Source of the DNA: Porites lobata
Taxonomy: Eukaryota > Cnidaria > Anthozoa > Scleractinia > Poritidae
DNA length: 64,000 bases
Reading direction: 5' to 3'
Assembly (NCBI GenBank): GCA_942486035.1
Contig: CALNXK010000033.1
Span: 1,038,501-1,102,500, forward strand
This document shows positions 49,801 to 61,800 of the stretch, piece by piece. How positions within the stretch are numbered: position 1 is the first letter of the stretch; every line of letters starts with the position of its first letter. The position numbers and the translations under genes were made by a program. The notes beneath the pieces were generated by a model, which did not search any database, was not told where the DNA came from, and was given only the letters and a program-made list of their open reading frames with translations.

Positions 49801-52800
49801 TGTACAACATAATAAACAGTACCACAGGAAAGTATTGCTCAGTAGCTTTCATTTGAATATTTACACCGGCCATAAAATTTCATTCACGGACTTCAAAGTT
49901 CGCCATGGTTCGCATTTACGTGGTCGTACAGTAGGATTTTGTTTTAAGATATATTTTTAAATAATAGCGCCTTTATATTTGTCTCCGTTATGCTGATTCT
50001 GTTACTAAAAGATTCACACAGATCCCTCTAACAGTATCTTATTTATAATAAAGCTTTGATGTCAGTTTCCCCGCGTTTTTTAGATATGATCCTTGAATGG
50101 GCCATTTCCTAGTTGCCTCAAGCCTCTGTTTCAAAGCGAGGCTAATTGCGAAGCCATTGATATGAAAACGGTTTTTTATTCTGATACCAGGAAAACTCAT
50201 TGTCACAAGAAAGGTACCTTTTACACTTAGCCTCGTTTAGAAATCAGAGTTTTTGGAGCTCGGAAATGGCATATCGTGAATATAAAGTAAAATAGAGGGC
50301 GCTTACGTTGAACGTCGGCGGTTTTAATCGTAGGTTAAAGTCATGCTTCGAATCGGTCCCTCATTTCCTGGAGAGACCGGCTCCTTTATGAAAGTCGACC
50401 AGAAAAGAAGACAGGTTACGCTATACGATCCTAGCACTGTAGGTCACGTGTCACAGACGCACAGAAAAATGGGTGTGGCAGCCCCCAAGATGTTCGCGTT
50501 TGACTCAATTTTCGAGTCGGACTCCACTCAGGTAAGTGAGAAAAAATTGCATTGTTTTGTTTTTGGAGTACCTGTTTGACTGAACTTTTGCCCGTTCACA
50601 GTTACAGAGAACTCCAGCACTTGAATTTCTTATTCGGTTTAAAGAGGCTTTATTACGGTTTCTCTTAAGTCAAAGAAACTTTGTATGGCACACAAAACAG
50701 TACCTTTGTCTCCAATGGTAGAACGACCTTGAACAGCGTAAAAACAAGCACAAAATTATTGCTCAATTGCTCTCATTTAGATTGACAAACCTTAGGATTT
50801 CATTCGGCAAAGACTCAAAACTTAGAATCACCTTGTAAAGCATAATAATCAGCACTCAGTAGCTTAGTTTGAATTATCCCACTTAAGAGTTTCATCCACA
50901 TGTTAAAAAGTTAGAACCATCGTGTTCATAAGATTCCAGATTTACAAACGGTCACAATATTACTTTTCTTCAGGTTGAAGTATGTTCAGGCTCACTAGTG
51001 GACGTTCTCCAAGCTGTAGTTGGAGGATCGGATGGCTGCCTGTTCTCGTATGGTCACGCTGGATTAGGTAAACTTATACCACGAGTCTTTTGCCACTTCA
51101 AAAGCGAGAGGGAAACTAAACAGCGTAAACTTTCGCAAAGACTTCTGGGACCGTTACTATGGTTACGGAAAAAAAAGCGCGTCCTTAGTAGCGATCCCAG
51201 AAACAACTGCGGGACACATTTCGGCCCCAGTCCCCTATCCGCTTTACGAGCAAAATTTTTAAAAAATATTTGATGTTGTATTTTTTAGTACTTTGTATTT
51301 ATAAATACCTATGATCGTAACTTTATTTCGATCCATACTTCTCTTAGGAAAAACCAACACAATGATTGGCCGAGATGAAAAGGAACAAACTTTAGGTTTG
51401 ATTCCCTGCGCGTTGTCGTGGCTGTTCAGACTAATAAGCGACCAGAAACAAAAGTAAGAGAAAAGTAAACTTCTTTTCAGTTGTGGCTTAACCAGTTATA
51501 TTCGATATTGATTGATGTTATTTTGCTTTCTTCTTGATTGATTTTAGAACGGGGACGAAATTTTCCGTTCGGGTATCAGCAGTCGAGATCGTTGGCCGAT
51601 CGGAAACCGTTCGGGATCTACTCTCCGAACAAGCCACAGGTAATGACTGTAAAAAAAACCACAGCTCAGTTTAAAACCTGAAGCTTAACACCCCAAGAAA
51701 ATGTAACCAAAGATTAAACTTCAATAAGGGATAAAATCGTAAATGATTTTATTTCTTAATAATAATGAGTCGATAAACATCAGTATTATTAAGTAGGTTC
51801 TTATGAAAATATGGTAAAAACAAAGTAGGGTGATAACTTGAAAATTTTGTTTCTTTACTTTAAGGTTAAGTTTATAGGAAAAAAAGCTAATTCCTCTCAC
51901 TTTTTTGTGTGTTTGTGTTCAAAGGGATAGAAAACGGCATCGGGGATCCAAGCCCTAGCGTGTTTCTAAAAGAAGACCGTATTGGTGGAGCGCAGGTAAA
52001 CAATTTTTTTGTTACTTTAACCCCTTTAAGGCCTCTTATCCTCATACAATCTCTCACGACTGTTCTCCATTTCCTTGCAGAATTAGTTGAGAGAATTTGA
52101 TAAAGATCAAAGCATTTTCTATTGGTGGTCAATCAATTAATTCTCATGACTTTTTTCTCTTGTTCATGTATTGATATTGTAAGAAGAGAATTCATTTTAG
52201 TCACCCTTGAAACTTAAAAGGTTCAACTCCCGCAAGACTGGTTTAAGACACCAATATGGCCGCGGTTATATCGTTTTAGGACACCAAAACGCAACAGGAC
52301 GACAGAAAAAACAAGACGGCAAAACGCTTGTGTGTGACAAAAGTGACAGGCCTATTACTTATGTGTTTTCTGGTGATCTTCACTTAAGTAATTGTTGTTT
52401 AAAGGAGGGTGAAGTTCGGCGGGAAAGTTTTTCAAATTATTGTCACGCTTGTCACACAAGGTTTGCCGTCTTCTTTCCTCTCTCATCCTGTTGCGTAAGC
52501 TCACAAATATGGCCGCCGTGACGTCATGTGAAAAGGTTCTAATGGAAAGTGCCTATGACATGCGCAACCAGCTTCAATCCTGTATAGTATCAAACTTCTC
52601 TTGTTCTCTTGTAATTAAAAAGACAAGTAAAATTTAGTAGGAATCTGCCGTGACGATTCTTAATCCCGAGATTGAAGAATCTAATCACTGAGAATGCTTG
52701 GCGTCTTTGTAATGGACACGATTTTTGTCTAATTTCAGGAGATCAATCCCACGGAGCTTCGCGCAGCTACTGCTGAGAAGGCAGCGTACTATCTTGACGC

Positions 52801-55800
52801 CGCTGTTTCTTCAAGAACAAAACCGCTGACCAACCAGACTGAAGGTACGGGGCTTATGTTTCGTTTTGTCTGCTACACATTTGCGGAAATCGAAGAACAA
52901 GCAGTTTAATAACTGATTTTTTTTCTGGTTCTCTTTTTTTCTTTCAGAAAACAACGATTGGGAAGAAAAAATGAACTCTCACATGTTCTTTACAGTTCAT
53001 ATCTATCAATACCGCGTGGACAAAAACTCCAAAAATGCTGGCGGAGGTAAGAAAATTTATGATACTCGTTCTCGTGTAAATTTTGCTATTTACTGTAAAT
53101 GATCTTCATGACAAGCTTCGACCTCCTTCAATACAGACACGTTATCTCGTTCACGCAGTTTTACGTTTCTCTTGAACCAGTGTTTTGTTTTTTCTCGCCA
53201 GTCCACGGAGGCCGTTCTCGGTTACATCTGATCGATCTCGCCAGCTGCGAGGGGTACACTGGGTCCAAGAAAGATGGAGGAGCCAGCAGCATGTCCTTGT
53301 CTGGACTCGGAAACGTGATCATTTCCCTGATAAATGGCGCCAAACACGTGCCACACAGGTGTGTGTCACTGAAGTAAAAAGCCTGAGTCGTGGGCGCCGG
53401 TTAATTTTTATAGAGCGCGCGAGAGTAACACGCAACAACAACAATACAGTACATGCCTCTCCTTTTCGCCCCTCCTTTGCGCGTGCGCGTTCTCGATATT
53501 TCTCCTTTCGTCGTAAATGACAAGCAAATATCACGACAGCGCATGGTAAGAATAAAGCAGACTAAAGTGAACTACAAAACAAAGTCTTCATGTAGTTATA
53601 TTTGCACGAGAAAAGGCTGGACTGACTTTTTTCTAAAAATTAGAATAATATAACGCAGAAGAGGAAAAGGACTCTCGCAGATCAAAAATTGGGGTGACGT
53701 AAATTTTACGTGTCGATTTAAATTGACAAAGTTCAGTTTAGTTTAGAAACACCATTGTAAACAAGTTGCAAGAGAAAATCCAACTTATTTGCAGAAAAGT
53801 CGGTTATTTATCTATTTATTGATTGATTGATTGATTTCCTCAACAGAACAAGTAAAATAACACGCATGCTCCAAGAGTCAATTGGAAATATGTCATGTCG
53901 TACAACGATGATTGCGCATGTCTCACCTTCGCTTCCATTCTACTCTGAAACCCTGTCCACTGTCCAGCTTGCTAGCAGGCTCCACCGCCTCCGCAAACGA
54001 AAGGGAAAGGTAAGCAAGCGATTGTCATATCGTCATTTATTTTTGAAGCCTGGCTAGTCCCAGACTTCCTCTTTAAAATAAAGGAAATCGCACAAAAGGT
54101 ACACGCTAATATCGAACGAAATTTATCATCCGGAAGTCGGAGTTGTCATATAGCAGATACACTGGGCCACTGAGTTTCAGTATGGAAATATTAAACGTCT
54201 GTACTGTGGTCTCCGACTTTTCTTCGAGACCATATTGATCATTACTAAAGAGAATTCCGCTATTCCCTACGAGCCCCGACAGGTGACGTAATCTAAGACT
54301 TTTGATCCGGGATCATTTTCTGAACAATCAAATCACCTATAGCCACTAATAATATCTCTGCAATTTTGTTTTGTTTATAGAGGGAATTGTCCTGCTATTT
54401 GTACTTGTTATAATTAATTTTTGTGGTCTCTTTGACGACCGCCCTTTGTACCCAAGATACAATGAGAAGGCTTATTGGGTTAGCTGCTCAAATATGTTTT
54501 CATTCCTTTGATTTTGTTATAACTCCACGCATGGCGCACTCTATTCATTTGAACATACCTCCCTTGGGCCAGCCTCATGCGAATTGCATTTCCACACACG
54601 CGAGCCATTTATCTTTGCGCCAAAGTACGTCTTGCAATTCGCGGACGGGTTTGGAATTAATCGCGCAGTTTCTGTGCGAAAGGGAATTGGTAAGTGCCGA
54701 TATCTTTTGCAATATTTGTGCGCAGACTTGCGAGATATCATTCCTTGTACTGAATATTAGCTAGGAAACTTTACTGCCTCGCTGAATACTTAGTATTTTA
54801 GGCAAGGCCACTGTTTCAATAGTACTCTTTCCAATATTTTATAAATTTGACTCGTCAAGTAAACCATACGCGCATTCATCAAAATCAGTGTATTATACTT
54901 GAAGAATCTTTAAAGTTTACCATCTTCATGGATCTGCCTCCGAAATATGCGAAAATGTCTCTTACTTTTTGTTTTATTTCATAAAAAAGTACAGTATGCG
55001 AATGTTCTGCCATGGAGGGCTCAGTAATTTGAATGATTTCATCATTAGATTTCGTCCACACAACTTAGTTTACCGTGGTATATTTTCTCTGTTATACACT
55101 TGAATTATATATATAACTATTATCCGACTTCCCGTGGCATATAGCTACATGATTCATGTCTAAATCTGTGTTCTGCGAGAATTATGGTTTATCGATTCTG
55201 TAACTAAAAGAGCAAGACAAATTGGCTCTAGCATTTTTAATTCATTGAATAGTTTATACACATTTGGGTAACGAAGAAAGAGAAAAACAATTAATAAAGT
55301 TAAAATTGCTCGAATATTTTTCGGAGATCTAGCTCAGCGCAGAAATGTGGCTTTGTTAACACAGAAATCGCCTTCGTAACGTTGAGTAAAGGGCAAACTA
55401 TAACGCTGAAGAACTGTCTATTTTTGTTACACTGAAGTTAGTTGCCAGCTCTGCGATATTGTGGTCTTGGGAACTATACGTCGCGAGTGAGTACCAGGAC
55501 GTTCTCAAGCAAGTTATTTTGAATAAGTATTTTTGAACAGTCTGGACTCGGCAAGAATGACAAGGGAACAAAATAATTTTTGTACTGGCTTTTGTTTTTT
55601 AGACATATTTGATCCCTGTCGAGGCATACTACCAATTACAATGAAATGCTGTAAAAAATTATTGCACAAAAATCACACTGCTTCGAGCTAGATAGTTCAA
55701 GCACTTTTCAGTTTTCACTTGGTGTCAGAACGAATGTGCATTACTGTCCTTGCTAAGAGCTAAAAATCATCAACACATGCTAAAACTTCAAGCTTGTAAT

Positions 55801-58800
55801 TAAGATTTACACTTTTCAATTGATTTGATATCCCGTAGAGCAAGTTAAAAGTATGTACTATAAACAATCATTTGTAATTCAATTTGAGCAGAATGTTAGT
55901 GAATTTCACTTTTAGCCACTAACGAAACAAACCAGCCCCTTCAAATGTACTAACTCTACAGCGATTATGCTTGACATTTGATTGTTTTGATAGTTTTTGC
56001 CACTGCATCCATGTTTGATATATTTTCCTGGCCTCAGCCCTGGGGCAATATTCTTATCGCCCTGTATGAGTTTTTAAGCCTCGATGTTTGCCAATTTTGA
56101 CAAAGATGCCCTCTCGTGCTGTGAAGAATTTAGGTTATAAATCATTTAACTCTGTCGTTTATCTGGAAGTGTCTTTTTAAACGATTGTTTTATCTGCAGA
56201 CAAAAGTAGTAATTATGATTTCTGTACCACTAACCGCAGAAAATAAGAGATATGCAAGTGGTGTAAATGTCTTTTTCCAAATGTAGAAAATTGTTAATAC
56301 TTTTAATGCCTACATCATCCAATATAATACTTGCGGTGTAAGGATGTTTATAATTCACCCTCAGTTCTGTGATTATTCCTATATTAACAAAACTAATACA
56401 ACTCAGTGTCTTTTTGGAAAGGATTAACGTGTTTAACATATAACAATACGATATAATCCTCGAAGAGGCAGTGAGACACTTCAATTTGAAAGGGTCAGTA
56501 TTATCAAGCGCTTATTAAATCTTGACCATATTAGCTCAATAGGTTAAGGCAATTTGAATGTGTGCTTTGATAAGAAGTGCTCGACTGTACTTGATTTTTC
56601 CCTACCTTGAGTATTTTTTAATGACATCCTAGGCATTTTAATGACTAATTCCATCATTTTTCAGGGATCTAGCACAAGTTCCTCCGGGGGTGAAAGTTCC
56701 TGCGACGAGTCCCGAATTCGGAAGCCAAGACTTCGAACAGCCGAGCCAAGACTACGAACCACAGCACTGAACGAGAAGCTGCGCGAAGATTGTCCAATCG
56801 ATGAACCTGGTAGTTCCGACTACAACTCCAGCACTGGCGAAGAATCCTGCGATACAGTGATATACGTGGGTCCTGACGGGGCCATAAGTGACCGGGAGCT
56901 CACAGATAACGAGGGGCCGCCCACTAGGCTCCCTCTCAAGAACTCTAGGGTGTCCAGCAGTACACAGTCCCTTGTGAGGAAACTAGAGTCCATTGAAAAC
57001 GAGGAAGTGGACGACAAGGAAGAAAGTGAAGAGATAAAACGTGAGGTGGAAGGCAGCGAGGACAGTGGAGGCCTCGTCAAAGAAAACATTAGAAAAGAAT
57101 TTTCCAAACGTGAAGAAGGAGAGGGCGAAAGCAGCGAATATTACACCGAAGAATCGTGTTACGAGACTGAAATAGAAATTCCCCCGGAAAATCCAACGGC
57201 AAGTCGGAAAAGACTTCATGATAAAAAAGTTAGCCCGACAAACAGTATTGAAAGAACACGAGAAGACGCGAAAAGAACTAGGACATATCTTAGCGACTCT
57301 GAACAAAAGGAACTTTATGAACCCCCAGCTTCCGAGCTAAATACCTTGATTCTGCCATCCAAGTTTGGGTCAAACCTTGACCTTGATGAAACTATGAATT
57401 CTCAACACACAACTGTAGTTATTCCTGTCCAGTCTTTCCCAGGCGAGGAGGCCAAGCTGCGCACGCGTGTAATGAGCCCAGAGACCTCAAGTGAGTCTTC
57501 AGACGCTGAGAGTATAGTAATGGCCAAGGTGCCGTCATTTTCGTTTCTCACTTGCGAGGCTATAAATGACTTTCCCACGGACTCTATCTCAATGGAATCT
57601 CTGAACATGGAGCAGGACTTGCACGATTACGAATTGTCACGCCATAACGGTAACCCCGCTGCTGAGCACAATGGTAACGCAATCGAAGCTGGAGATTCGC
57701 TCAATTCTGAACTTGATTTCTTGGATTATGAAGTATCGCAGCACTACGAAAATAGACAAAGTCACGTGAGTGGTAAGACAACCGAGGAGCTGATCAAAAA
57801 CTGCCAGCCACCCTCACCGATGTCAGAATCCGGAGAATTATGCTACGTCGTCGAAGAAACTCGAGAGACAAGCTCGGAAGAATTATCATACGATGATTCT
57901 GAGATTGCGTGGGGTAAAAAGAACGCGGACGATGCAATCATTGCCGAAGCTTTTTGCGAAGAGGAAAAAGAAATGGAAGAAGATGATTCCGAGAGAAATT
58001 TCACCGGAAATGAGACGGATGTTCTATTTCCGGAGCTGGAGGAGCGCTTGCAGGATGTCGACGCATGCGCGTCTCCTGAGACTGCAGCCGGGGAAATGGT
58101 CCAGCATAAACCGGGTCACCGTCAAGGTTCAGACGATAGCGCCACGGATTCTGATACCGACGTAACGCACAGTTACACGTTTGAAACGCCAATGAAAACG
58201 TTCTATCGTCTCGTTCCTTCTCCCCAGTCGTCATCTACGGAGGATGAACTCGAGGACATTCACGTATTGAAACCGTTTCACAGTAAAGTTTTGTCTCCAA
58301 TACCTGAGTTTCCGTCAGTCGAGTCTAACCTGAACAGAACGTCTGCTGACTCACAAAACGGTAGCAATAACCGCGCCAGCTGCAGTTACAGCATCGTTAG
58401 CGTTGAAATTGATGATGGAAACACAACTGTTCGTCTTGAAGGAGACAAAGAGAATATTCCCATGGGAAATATTTCAGTCAACAACAACAAGGGAGACTTA
58501 CGCTCACTTCTTCAAAAATTCGTCGCTGAGCAACTGAGAGAATGCGAGGGCGAAAAGTTCTCATCACGGTATGTTCGACCAGCCGCTCGACATCCGGAGA
58601 ATCGCCGACCACGTCCGAGGTCCAACCGACCACCTGTTCCCCTGTCTTCGTATGACACATCAAATAGTGACACTTTGTTACCGCCTCTGGTACCACAAAA
58701 GCGCACGTGTACAGAGACTGCTAGGCTCATCTCCAGTCCTAAACTTCGGTTTCGCGGTGAGAGAGACTATGACAGTGACACTGCGCCGTGCGCTGGCAAA

Positions 58801-61800
58801 ACTCAAGATGAGGATTGGTCGAGTGATAGCTCTATGACGGCTAAGACAGAGCCCTGGTGTACGCCAAGCCGAAGGGTCGTAAGATCGCGTTTTGCATCAA
58901 CGCCAAGACTTTCGTCGCTTGCGGTGGGCAATATGAAAACCAGCGTTACGTTTCTGGGAAGTGAGGATGAGAATAACAATTATTATGGAGCCAGTAGTCT
59001 GGAAAAAAAGTGCGTTATAGAGGGTGAGGACATGTTAGATTATTCCTTAGCAAATCCTGATGACAGAACATCGGATCATGTTGCATTTAAGGACAGCAAG
59101 AGCTGCAATGCGCATTACGTTAAGGCAAATAATAGTCCCTCTAAGCGAAGCGACCGCTCATCCGTTAGTTCTGTGTCCAATTTTGTGAAGTTGACTTACT
59201 GCGGATCCGAGCTATCGGACACAGAGTACACAGAGAAAGCTGACAAAGCTTCAAAACAAGATAAACCATCCAAGAGAACTTTATCACCAATTCCTTCTGC
59301 GGCAATTTCGGTTTCTGTGGAAAGACCGGACATACAATACCGTCCGGTTACTCCAGAAACGCCTTACGCTCCGCAGGAAGAGTTTATCTCCCGTTTTCAC
59401 GATCGAAATTCTCCGCCTAGGATAGTTTACCGGCTATCCGGGGAATTTGTGGCGACGATTCCCTCCGATTCTAACGTAGAGAAACCAGATACTCAAAACG
59501 CAGTCACAACAAGCGGACGTTCCAACCGCCAGTACCGCCTCTCTGGGGAGTTCATAGCAACGTTCACAACAGCTGCTGCCAACACGCAAAGCGCGTCTAC
59601 GTTGGCGTTGACGTCATCAAATACGGACGAGACCTGTCCAAAATCTGAGAGCACAGAGGTGGTCTGGGTGCAGAATGAGCCCGTGGTATCAGCTGGGGAG
59701 ACGACAGCGGATGAGATGTCGGGCCCTGCTACCCCTGTTCCTACAAGGAGTGGAAAGTTTGGAAGATTCAAATTTTTCGGGTAAGTAGATTGAAGTCTTT
59801 TCTCTCGTTTGTTAACCCCGTTTTTTTATATGGTTCATAGACTTGAATCTCAGGTCATAGTACTTTTGATTGAACAGGCTCATTTTCACTGAGCATTACC
59901 ATTGCAGTCTCATTGTAAGGATGACACGGTAGTATTCAGAGTACGTGTAGGTAGCTCGCGCTAGAACGCAGCTCCTTCCCGCGATTAGTAATCCCCTAAA
60001 GCTATTTCTGCGCCCAACGAACGCAAGAGAAAAAAAATGTGCTGGTGTATATTCTCAAGGGGTCGATTTTTGCATGACACGAGCGTGCTTAGGGCAGAAG
60101 ACTTGGAACAATCACGCTATAAAGTGCGTTTTCACATGACGTCACGTCCGCCCCATTGGTATTCCAAAACAAGGAAACGGCGGCTATGTTGGAGTTCTAA
60201 ACCAGTTCCATGGGATTGAACCTTTTTGTTACGCAAAAACGTTCCTTTGTTGCAATGAATTTGCAAAGCTGCCGGCCACGTGAGTGAAAATGCTCTGACT
60301 TTTAGTTTCTGGGAAACTGCCCACCTACCCCTCCCCTAAACCAACATTAATACTTAATTCTTACTTAGGGCAAAATGTTGTCTTAGGGGAGGGGTAGGTG
60401 GGCAGTTTCACAGAAACGTGAAATGATCCGGTATTTCATTACCTCCTCATATTGAGTTTTGCCCGTTTTATCGTTCCTCTTTAGGCGAGACCGCAGTAGT
60501 TACAGCAGCGGTCATGCAAGTGACAGCAGTATTGGAGACTCTTCGGGATTCCGCGGTCGAAGTCGTTCGCTTAAAAGAGCGAAGTCACGTACGTATATTC
60601 CTCTTGCTTGCTAGTTGGGAAATGGCTTCGAAACGTTAGCTCTGTTAACTCACAACCATTTGCCATGGTTTGTAGTAGGTGATTAATTAGAGTGTTCTTG
60701 TATAATTATAACGCCTTTCCGCTGTTTTAATTTTGATACAACACTGAGTGGAACCTAAGATATTTTTTGTATTTCCTTGTAGTGTCTTCCAGATCTGACG
60801 CAGCCAGCAGTAGCGGTTATGAGAGCATGCGCAACGATGCTAGCCACGCATCCAGTGACAGCTGTAGCGAGAAAGGACTGAACCGTTCAAAAAAGAAAGG
60901 TAAGAAAATCCATTTTCTTAAGCTATTCCCTTAAGAGGAAATATTGTTTTACTGCTTCAAGAACCTTGTTGGTAGGCGCACGTTTGTTTAAACAACGAAT
61001 TCTGTTGGAAAAGAAATCTAAAAAAGGTTTGAAAGTTTAATGATCCGTACTGTGACACTTTGGGTTAGTGGGCCTGTGCTTCGGTCCATTGGTCATGACA
61101 CAGATTATTATTACCATAATAATGATCTTAGTTGGATTCATTCGCGGTATATGCATATGGCTGTCGCATTTTCCCGTTAGAAGTTTTAAGTTTTAAGCTG
61201 AAAAAAACAAAACAAAAACAAAAACAAAGCAATTCCAACGGGCAAAAGCGACTGCTATGCGTATCGATCCATCTCATATCTGTTACTTCCCTTTAATTAC
61301 AACCTCTAAAAATAACTTAAGTGAGATTCACATATCTTGGCCGACGCCCTAAGAATCGCCCTCTTTCGCATTATTCTCTCTTCAGCCCATTTAATCAAAT
61401 GTGCTTAGTAGAGTCCCTACTTATTCGTTAGTGGTGTGTAATTGTTTCGAGAACTTATGAGGTCCTTAAATTTTAGGTTCTTACGGCAGGAGCCGCTCTA
61501 CGTCCCCCGGTTCTGGCTCCAGAATTCGGAAGTACTCACCAAGGCGCTGGTTCTCAAGAAAGTCCCTGGATGAGCCAGTTCAGATAAAAGTTTACGAAGT
61601 CGAAGACATGGAGAAAATAAAGAAGGCCATGGACCCAAACTTTCAGGTAAAAAAAATATGAGAGTGCTGCTGAACAGTTACCCGAAGGGGTTTCATTTGA
61701 ATGGTCACACCATAGGATTTCATCCACAGACTCAAATGTTAGAACCACCTTGTACAGCATAATAAACAGTACCACAGGAAAGTACTGCTCAGTAGCTTTC

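Noticed and set aside
56820..59771. Several 70-107-codon frames antisense or out of frame to the giant tail exon
   Set aside because: They are shadows of exon M, which is conserved with vertebrate KIF26 at its start and joins both neighbours in phase.
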